Made by a program: the position numbers and the translations under genes. This document shows positions 58,418 to 64,000 of a stretch of DNA of 64,000 nucleotides, piece after piece. Position 1 is the first letter of the stretch, and every line of letters begins with the position of its first letter. The notes under the pieces are model-generated. The model saw only the letters and a program-made list of their open reading frames with translations. It ran no database searches and was not told the origin of the DNA. The DNA comes from CAKSFT01 sp045544615 (GTDB lineage Bacteria > Bacillota > Clostridia > UBA1381): NCBI GenBank assembly GCA_045544615.1, contig JAZPZI010000033.1:24300-88299 (forward strand), given 5' to 3'.

Positions 58418-60651
58418 ACTGCCTCGTGGAATGTACGGCTTATAACCTCACGCTGCTGTTCACGGGATAGCTTATTGAAGTTCACCGCATATCCCGAAAC
58501 ACGGATTGTAAGGTTCGGGTAATCCTCAGGATTTTCGTAAGCCTTAATAAGTGTTTCACGGTTCAGAACATTTACATTTATATGATGTGCCATCTTTGCA
58601 AAGTAGCCGTCTAATATCGCAACAAGGTTTTCTACCCTCTCATCATCGGTTTTACCCAAAGCATCGGGCGTGATTGAGAATGTGTTTGAAATACCGTCAC
58701 GGCAATCGTCATAGCTGATTTTTGCAACCGAGTTAAGTGATGCCAATGCACCGTTTTCCTCACGGTTGTGCATTGGGTTTGCACCCGGTGCAAACGGTTC
58801 GCCCGACTTTCTTCCGTCAGGAGTTGCGGCAGTATTCTTGCCGTACATAACATTTGATGTTATTGTCAAAACAGAAAGTGTATGCACCGCATGACGGTAT
58901 GTAGGAGTCTTTCTCAACTCGCATATAAACTTGTGTGTCATATCCTTTGCGATTAGATCAACCCTGTCATCGTCGTTTCCGTATTTCGGGAACTCGCCCT
59001 CTGTGATGTAGTCAACAATATATCCTCTCTCATCCCTTACAGGCTTAACATTTGCATATTTAATAGCACTCAAGGAATCGGCAACAACCGAAAGACCTGC
59101 AACACCAAACGCCATAAGACGCTCTACTTCTGTATCGTGCAAAGCCATCTGTGTCTTTTCGTAGCAGTATTTATCGTGCATATAATGTATTACATTCATA
59201 GTATTTACATAAAGCTTTGAAAGCCATGCAATATATATGTCATATCTTTCCATTACGGTGTCGTAATCGAGCTTATCGCCAGCAAGCGGCTCCATTTCCG
59301 GGCCAATGTGCATATCGGAGCTTATATCGTAGCCACCGTTTATTGCAATAAGCAAGAGCTTTGCAAGGTTGCAACGAGCACCGAAAAACTGCATCTGTTT
59401 ACCAAGCTTCATTGCAGAAACACAACAAGCAATCGCATAATCATCACCATAGATAGGTCTCATAAGATCGTCATTTTCATACTGCAAGGAGTCGGTATCC
59501 TTTGAAAGCCTTGCACAGAACTTTTTGAATCCTTCCGGAAGTGACTTTGACCAGAGCACAGTAAGGTTAGGCTCGGGTGATGAACCGAGAGTATATAAGG
59601 TATTCAGCATTCTGTAACTGTTTTTGGTTACCAGCGTTCTGCCATCCTCACCCATACCGCCGACTGCCTCTGTTATCCACATCGGGTCACCGCCGAAAAG
59701 CTCGTTATATTCAGGTGTACGCAGGTGTCTTGCGATTCTGAGCTTCATAACGAAATCATCCATAAGCTCCTGTGCACCCTCTTCTGTAAGTACTCCGTTT
59801 TTAATATCTCTTTCGATATAGATATCAAAGAAGGTCGAAACTCTACCCAAAGACATTGCCGCACCGTTTTGCTCCTTGATTGCACCAAGGTATGCAAAAT
59901 ATGTCCACTGTATAGCTTCCCTTGCATTCTTTGCAGGCTCGCTAATGTCAAAGCCGTACATATTCGCCATTTCCTTCATTTTATTGAGGAATGAAAGCTG
60001 CTTGAAAAGCTCTTCGTCGAGTCTGATGTTCTCGGTGTTGAATGCTTTTTCGGCAAGTTCCTTTTTGTCCCTTTTCTTTTCTGCTATCAGCCTGTCAACA
60101 CCGTAGAGTGCCACTCTGCGGTAATCGCCTATAATTCTTCCTCTGCCGTAAGCATCGGGAAGTCCTGTGATAACGTGGCTCTTTCTTGCCGCTCTCATCT
60201 CATCGGTATATGCCGCAAAAACACCGTCATTGTGTGTTGTACGGTAACGGAACTCGTCCTCAACTGTTTCCGAGAGCTTATAGCCGTATGCCTCACACGC
60301 CTGTCGAGCCATACGGATTCCGCCGAACGGATTTACGGCACGCTTCAGAGGACGGTTAGTCTGCATTCCGACAATTATTTCATTTTCCTTATCAATATAT
60401 CCGGGCGAAAAGCTTGTAAGAGAGGACACAGTTGCAGTATCAATATCGAGGACTCCGCCGAACTGACGCTCGAGCGCAAAAAGTCCCTGAATTTTTTTGA
60501 AAAGCTCCTTTGTTCTCGGTGTTGCCTCGCCAAGGAATGAGTCATCGCCTGTGTATTCGGTATAGTTTTGCTGGATAAAATCTCTTACATCAATCGTATC
60601 CTGCCAGATTCCTGTTTTAAATCCATTCCAGCTTTCGTGTGTCATTCTCAT
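58414..60651 (-). CDS. pflB: Formate C-acetyltransferase (pyruvate formate-lyase)
   Basis: A 745-residue glycyl-radical enzyme that splits pyruvate with CoA into acetyl-CoA and formate. The catalytic Cys pair (IACCVSAMKLGKQMQFFGARCN) and the radical Gly720 (IRVSGYAVNF) are present. Formate also feeds the ZTP-sensed one-carbon and purine branch, which matches the ZTP riboswitch upstream. SD AAAGGAAG precedes ATG 60651; an ATG two codons later is possible. Confidence 0.97.
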   Translation of the reverse strand: MRMTHESWNGFKTGIWQDTIDVRDFIQQNYTEYTGDDSFLGEATPRTKELFKKIQGLFALERQFGGVLDIDTATVSSLTSFSPGYIDKENEIIVGMQTNRPLKRAVNPFGGIRMARQACEAYGYKLSETVEDEFRYRTTHNDGVFAAYTDEMRAARKSHVITGLPDAYGRGRIIGDYRRVALYGVDRLIAEKKRDKKELAEKAFNTENIRLDEELFKQLSFLNKMKEMANMYGFDISEPAKNAREAIQWTYFAYLGAIKEQNGAAMSLGRVSTFFDIYIERDIKNGVLTEEGAQELMDDFVMKLRIARHLRTPEYNELFGGDPMWITEAVGGMGEDGRTLVTKNSYRMLNTLYTLGSSPEPNLTVLWSKSLPEGFKKFCARLSKDTDSLQYENDDLMRPIYGDDYAIACCVSAMKLGKQMQFFGARCNLAKLLLIAINGGYDISSDMHIGPEMEPLAGDKLDYDTVMERYDIYIAWLSKLYVNTMNVIHYMHDKYCYEKTQMALHDTEVERLMAFGVAGLSVVADSLSAIKYANVKPVRDERGYIVDYITEGEFPKYGNDDDRVDLIAKDMTHKFICELRKTPTYRHAVHTLSVLTITSNVMYGKNTAATPDGRKSGEPFAPGANPMHNREENGALASLNSVAKISYDDCRDGISNTFSITPDALGKTDDERVENLVAILDGYFAKMAHHINVNVLNRETLIKAYENPEDYPNLTIRVSGYAVNFNKLSREQQREVISRTFHEAV

Positions 60652-60677
60652 TACTTCCTTTCCCAGGTTTATCTATC

Positions 60678-60714
60678 AAAAAAGGCAAATCAGTTTTATT
60701 TTAACTGATTTGCC
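60678..60714 (-). terminator. Riboswitch-controlled terminator before pflB
   Basis: Minus strand: GGCAAATCAGTT / AACTGATTTGCC 12-bp perfect stem, 7-base loop, then TTTTTT, all within the pflB leader. Its 5' arm shares the GGGCA that ends the ZTP aptamer, so ligand binding and termination exclude each other. Confidence 0.9.
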
Positions 60715-60789
60715 CAGACGGTCGGCTATTATTCATCTGCATTCCCCTTGCGTTAACTCGCAAATACCGTCAGTCATGCAGACACCCTT
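60711..60789 (-). promoter_or_regulatory. ZTP riboswitch (pfl motif)
   Basis: Minus strand: TGACTGACGG ... CGAGTTAACG ... GGGGAATGCA ... and the diagnostic end GCCGACCGTCTGGGCA (60711-60726), which matches the conserved pfl-RNA core. ZTP riboswitches turn on one-carbon and purine genes and pfl when 10-formyl-THF is short. The aptamer begins near the expected start site and runs into the terminator. Confidence 0.88.
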
Positions 60790-60796
60790 TTTCTTT

Positions 60797-60826
60797 ATTA
60801 TAACATACAGTCATTCTGTTTGTCAA
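60797..60826 (-). promoter_or_regulatory. Promoter for the pflB-pflA unit
   Basis: Minus strand: TTGACA (60821-60826), 18-bp spacer, TATAAT (60797-60802); transcription would start right at the aptamer. Confidence 0.85.
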
Positions 60827-60892
60827 CGAAAAAGAATACATAAAAAATTTGTTATTTACCTCCATTTTAAATGCAGAGTTCACAAAAGCATT

Positions 60893-61732
60893 TTAATATA
60901 TAAGTCGCTTAACCATTTCAGCATCGGCGAATGTGTACTCCGCTGTCCGAAGTGGAAAAACCATCTCACCTTCATAATACCATGGATCATCTGGATGCTC
61001 AGGATTTGAAATAACATGGAACTCCTGTGCCGGCATATAACCCTGTGCCAACAAAAAAGCTTTTTTACCGTCAGCATTCTTGCAGACATCCACTACCATA
61101 ACAACATGACCCGGGCTCCCGCCTTTTAAAATAACATCGCCCACTTCAAGCTCAGATAGCGGAATCGTCTCCGATTCATACTCATCCATCGAGTATGTTC
61201 CGGCATAGCTGAACACTATCCTCAAGTATTTTTTGAAGGTGTCGTATGATTCATCATACCCTGCGCTTTTTTGCCAGCTTGTGCCGTTATCAGAAAACTT
61301 GACCCTGTAGCCTTCCTTCCACTTGGAGTATTCACACAAAAATCCGTCGGTAAAACGAAAAGCGATTTTTTCGTGCTGACCGCTGTGCCAGTAGTATTCA
61401 GCAAAAACACGCATTACAGAATCTGCACATTGCTGAAGGTCTTCATTCTCTATTGGGAGTTTGAAAACCGCAACATGTGCTCGCTGGTTTCCCTTTTTTC
61501 TGCCATCATACAAAAGCACCGGCTCGCCATCGGGTTTTAACTCATAGTTTCTTAAAAATTGTGCAAGGCTTCCCTCTTCTGCCGGCACTCTTTCATACCC
61601 TTCAGGAACTGCAATTCTTTCAAAAAGTATGATACCATGTGGGTTTATGAAGGAATGTTCCGGCTCATCAACAATCGGCTCGGTACAAGCAGAAAGAAGG
61701 ACGAAAAGGATAAAAGGAACAATTTTTTTCAT
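60893..61732 (-). CDS. DUF4846 lipoprotein
   Basis: A 279-residue predicted lipoprotein: signal MKKIVPFILFVLLSAC with lipobox Cys16, then the DUF4846 body with YELKPDGEPVLLYDGRKKGN and the most conserved end GSPGHVVMVVDVCKN-DGKKAFLLAQGYMPAQEFHVI. The family is found in Bacteroidetes and Firmicutes and has no known function. It is a single gene downstream of the AIPR gene. Confidence 0.85.
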   Translation of the reverse strand: MKKIVPFILFVLLSACTEPIVDEPEHSFINPHGIILFERIAVPEGYERVPAEEGSLAQFLRNYELKPDGEPVLLYDGRKKGNQRAHVAVFKLPIENEDLQQCADSVMRVFAEYYWHSGQHEKIAFRFTDGFLCEYSKWKEGYRVKFSDNGTSWQKSAGYDESYDTFKKYLRIVFSYAGTYSMDEYESETIPLSELEVGDVILKGGSPGHVVMVVDVCKNADGKKAFLLAQGYMPAQEFHVISNPEHPDDPWYYEGEMVFPLRTAEYTFADAEMVKRLIY

Positions 61733-61840
61733 AATTTCTCCTCACTCTATCATTCATTTCTTATATGATAATATTGAATCTAATACGTTGTCGAATATAT
61801 ACAACAACAAAAGAATTCTCTTAAAAGCTAAATAATATTA

Positions 61841-61868
61841 AAAAGGCACTTTTAACTTAGTGCCTTTT
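61841..61868 (-). terminator. AIPR gene terminator
   Basis: AAAAGGCACT / AGTGCCTTTT stem with an 8-base loop, followed by T/A runs. Confidence 0.9.
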
Positions 61869-61870
61869 TA

Positions 61871-63646
61871 TCACAAAACAAAATCAAATGTGTCCCTAAG
61901 AGAATCTAATATGCTATAGTCTACACTTCTTTTTATCATTTTATTATAGTCTATCCCGTATTTCTTATAATACTCACTACAATATCCTTTTGTGACCGCT
62001 GTATATAAATTTATTATTCTTTCAACCTTTTCTGAACTACTTAAACTTTCAACTATCTTTTCAACCTGTTTTTCTTCACACTCATGCCGTGCAAATGCAT
62101 CAATTAAATAGTACGGTATTGGTGCTCGGCTATCCCTTTTCTCTTTTTTTGCTTGTTCTGCTCTTTTATATAGCATAAACAAATCAAGCATTACATCATT
62201 AGTCACAGAACCATTTTTAATAAATTCTATAGCAGTATTATACTGTTCGCTACCAAACTTTAGCATATTACTTTTTTTCATATAAGCAATATGTCCACCG
62301 GCCACATAGGCATTTATTACCTGTAAAAACTTTTCTAAAGGAATATACACATCACTTACTTTTTTTATTTCATTTAATCCAAACCTCATGACTCTTTCAG
62401 CGGCTAATTGCTTTAATTTTGTAAGAACCTTATATTTCTCTGTAAATCTATTTTTGTCACTCTGTTTAATTAACAATAAAAATCCCTTTTCTTCAAATTC
62501 TCGTTGTAATCTGACAAAAATATCCGTATTCGCAACAAAAGTTTTTTCATCAATAGGATTTTGTGAATTATTAAATCTAACAATGTTCTTATATAAAGAA
62601 TCCTCATATGTATTACTCTGATCTATTTCCAGAATTTTTAACATCACAAAAGAATCTTTATATTCTCTTTCTAGTTGTGCTGGATCTACATTCTTTAATG
62701 CTTCATATATCGTGTTAACAGTTTGACATCCGTTTACAATCTGTGGATTTGTTATATCGAAGTAAGCATTCATATTATATGGAGATGCTTGAGTATTTAT
62801 CTTTCCCATACTATCACAAATAATTGTCACACCATTGTTATAATAGAAAAAATTTTTTCTGTCTTCTGAATCTAACAATGTTGCGTACATATTTTTATTA
62901 ACTCCTCTGTTACCTAAATATTCACGGATATTCTTGTCAAAAATAGGATATCCCTTTTCTATTGCATCTCGATAGAGTCTATATACTGACACAACGGGAG
63001 TTAAAACATATCGAGCATCAATGACATTTTCTAACTTATAATCATCAGTATTAATATTTAATATTGTACCCTTATTAACACTCTGCACGTTTACAGTTAT
63101 ATTCTTCTTAACCTGTTTAATCTCACCATAGTACTTTTCAGCAATATCATCAAGGTAAAAAATTGATGCTCGATATTTAGGATGCTCTACATTAAAACGT
63201 TTCACATATTCGTCTGCTTCCTTACAACGCAAATTATTGGTCACAAAAAGTTGCAAATGAACCGTGAAATCAGGATGAGCCTTATATTTCGTAAACTCAT
63301 TTTGCAATTCCGCAGATTTTTTATAAGTACCATTTTCCAACGCTGTAATTGCTCTAATTAAGAAATCATTTTTAACATATTCTGCAGTTAAAGACGTTGA
63401 ATTTGAAAAATACTTATTTTGAATTAAATAAATATCTTTTGTATCTTCATAAATCACATATGCATCTATTCCTAAATCATGATAATCTATAATTTTCTCT
63501 TCAATCAATTCCTCATCTTCATAAAACAATTTATCAAGAACCCAATAATTAAAAGCCCACTCGTCCTTAATAATGTTTGAAATGTAAGGAAAGTTTTGTT
63601 GATATTCTTTAATATCTTCTTCTATTTGTTTTTTAAAGTCACTCAT
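61871..63646 (-). CDS. AIPR-family abortive phage infection protein
   Basis: A 591-residue protein. The C-terminal two thirds hold the AIPR (PF10592) core: IREYLGNRGVNKNMYATL, FFYYNNGVTIICDSMG and the NPQIVNGCQTVNTIYEAL block. The N terminus (residues about 30-75) has a restriction-endonuclease-like GIDAYVIY...IYLIQNKYF signature, suggesting a nuclease. Related proteins defend against phage by aborting infection. It is clearly more AT-rich than its neighbours, stands alone, and lies next to two tRNA genes, all signs of horizontal acquisition. ATG 63646 follows AAAGGAG. Confidence 0.88.
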   Translation of the reverse strand: MSDFKKQIEEDIKEYQQNFPYISNIIKDEWAFNYWVLDKLFYEDEELIEEKIIDYHDLGIDAYVIYEDTKDIYLIQNKYFSNSTSLTAEYVKNDFLIRAITALENGTYKKSAELQNEFTKYKAHPDFTVHLQLFVTNNLRCKEADEYVKRFNVEHPKYRASIFYLDDIAEKYYGEIKQVKKNITVNVQSVNKGTILNINTDDYKLENVIDARYVLTPVVSVYRLYRDAIEKGYPIFDKNIREYLGNRGVNKNMYATLLDSEDRKNFFYYNNGVTIICDSMGKINTQASPYNMNAYFDITNPQIVNGCQTVNTIYEALKNVDPAQLEREYKDSFVMLKILEIDQSNTYEDSLYKNIVRFNNSQNPIDEKTFVANTDIFVRLQREFEEKGFLLLIKQSDKNRFTEKYKVLTKLKQLAAERVMRFGLNEIKKVSDVYIPLEKFLQVINAYVAGGHIAYMKKSNMLKFGSEQYNTAIEFIKNGSVTNDVMLDLFMLYKRAEQAKKEKRDSRAPIPYYLIDAFARHECEEKQVEKIVESLSSSEKVERIINLYTAVTKGYCSEYYKKYGIDYNKMIKRSVDYSILDSLRDTFDFVL

Positions 63647-63770
63647 AACATAATCTCCTTTCTTTATTATTATATCACAATAATAAAATAATGTCAATTT
63701 TTGCTATAAAACACAATTATAAAGCTCAAAAAAGTAAAAATAAAACGCATATAGTGAATATATGATAAGT

Positions 63771-63802
63771 AAAAATCCGCACACTGTCGTGTACGGATTT
63801 TT
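63771..63802 (-). terminator. Terminator of the tRNA pair
   Basis: AAAAATCCG / CGGATTTTT stem (with one inner mismatch, ACAC/GTGT continuing inside), followed on the minus strand by T-rich DNA. Confidence 0.8.
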
Positions 63803-63878
63803 GGTGGGCCATCAAGGACTCGAACCTTGGACCGTCCGGTTATGAGCCGGATGCTCTAACCAACTGAGCTAATGGCCC
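63802..63878 (-). tRNA. tRNA with CAT anticodon, probably tRNA-Ile2 (or elongator Met)
   Basis: Minus strand: acceptor GGGCCAT/ATGGCCC, D-arm AGCTCAGTTGGTTAGAGC, anticodon stem CCGG with loop CTCATAA (CAT), T-arm AGGTTCGAGTCCT, discriminator A and CCA. The GGCTCATAACC anticodon arm resembles Firmicute tRNA-Ile(k2C-AU) more than the GGTTCATACCC of elongator Met; not certain by eye. Confidence 0.9.
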
Positions 63879-63884
63879 TTATGG

Positions 63885-63925
63885 ATTTAAAAGCCTTTCA
63901 ATGTATCATCGAAAGGCTTTTAAAT
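63885..63925. repeat. 15-bp perfect inverted repeat between the tRNAs
   Basis: ATTTAAAAGCCTTTC (63885-63899) and GAAAGGCTTTTAAAT (63911-63925) pair across an 11-base loop. It starts at the last base of the CCA of tRNA-Glu. It may be a processing or partial termination signal between the two tRNAs. Confidence 0.8.
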
Positions 63926-63999
63926 GGTGACCCGTGCGGGAATCGAACCCGCGTTACCGCCGTGAAAGGGCGGTGTCTTAACCGCTTGACCAACGGGCC
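63925..63999 (-). tRNA. tRNA-Glu (anticodon TTC)
   Basis: Minus strand: acceptor GGCCCGT/ACGGGTC (one G-T pair), D-arm TGGTCAAGCGGTTAAGAC, anticodon stem CCGCC/GGCGG with loop CTTTCAC (TTC), T-arm GCGGGTTCGAATCCCGC, discriminator A and CCA. Complete within the window by one base. Confidence 0.95.
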
Positions 64000-64000
64000 A

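Overview
The window reads as an interior piece of the chromosome of a strictly anaerobic, spore-forming Firmicute of class Clostridia; the genus cannot be fixed from sequence alone. The evidence is a set of forespore and mother-cell sporulation genes (spoIIID, spoIVA, spoIIGA-sigE-sigG, a ylmC-type gene), oxygen-sensitive radical and ferredoxin enzymes (PflB/PflA, NrdD/NrdG, pyruvate:ferredoxin and 2-oxoacid:ferredoxin oxidoreductases), AT-rich intergenic DNA with Gram-positive sigma-A promoters, and strong AGGAGG-type ribosome binding sites. Genes are tightly packed and mostly housekeeping, with a few accessory patches.

Layout. 1-7.3 kb: coaX with an ECF vitamin transporter, small regulators, rpmB, murA-walJ-rlmH, an AT-rich toxin/immunity-like pair and a FAD/Rieske oxidoreductase. 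7.3-9.4 kb: a broken second copy of the 5' half of spoIIID, a BspA-like leucine-rich-repeat gene, intact spoIIID, and the first copy of a 144-bp palindromic repeat. 9.4-15 kb: a complete pyrimidine operon pyrC-K-D-F-E-B-I (minus strand). 15-18.7 kb: a four-subunit 2-oxoacid:ferredoxin oxidoreductase with an ATPase. 18.8-22.2 kb: nadK-argR-recN-rseC. 22.3-25.5 kb: azlCD, a lone trpB, the second palindromic repeat, a hairpin array and a small regulator. 25.5-28.7 kb: nusB-xseA-xseB-ispA-DUF212. 28.8-33.7 kb: tRNA-Arg with a duplicated 3' end, a second hairpin array, a carbohydrate-binding-module protein, a lipoprotein, spoIVA and cca. 33.8-41.8 kb: nrdG, an nrdD fused to a redoxin domain, trxB, and pyruvate:ferredoxin oxidoreductase. 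42-47.2 kb (plus strand): spoIIGA-sigE-sigG, ylmC, an HD protein, nrdR, mnmE. 47.2-53.8 kb: envelope proteins, an rRNA methyltransferase and RNase R. 53.9-54.5 kb: tRNA-Leu, a third hairpin array and a cluster of DnaA-box-like sites. 54.5-64 kb: an alpha-galactosidase-like enzyme, a cation/proton antiporter, pflB-pflA behind a ZTP riboswitch, a DUF4846 lipoprotein, a stand-alone AIPR phage-defence gene, and tRNA-Ile2 or Met and tRNA-Glu.

Connections. The NrdR regulator (45.4 kb) has palindromic boxes upstream of the nrdG-nrdD-trxB cluster (37.8-38.1 kb), whose NrdD carries its own redoxin with the matching reductase next door. WalJ belongs to the cell-wall-sensing regulon, and a perfect WalR box lies upstream of an NlpC/P60 wall hydrolase. 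The spoIIGA promoter has the unusually long spacer and Spo0A box expected for a Spo0A-activated sigma-A promoter. The most unusual DNA is in small non-coding elements: three arrays in which short, different hairpins alternate with a short near-constant linker, two copies of a multi-stem palindromic repeat, and an exact 17-bp duplication of a tRNA 3' end.
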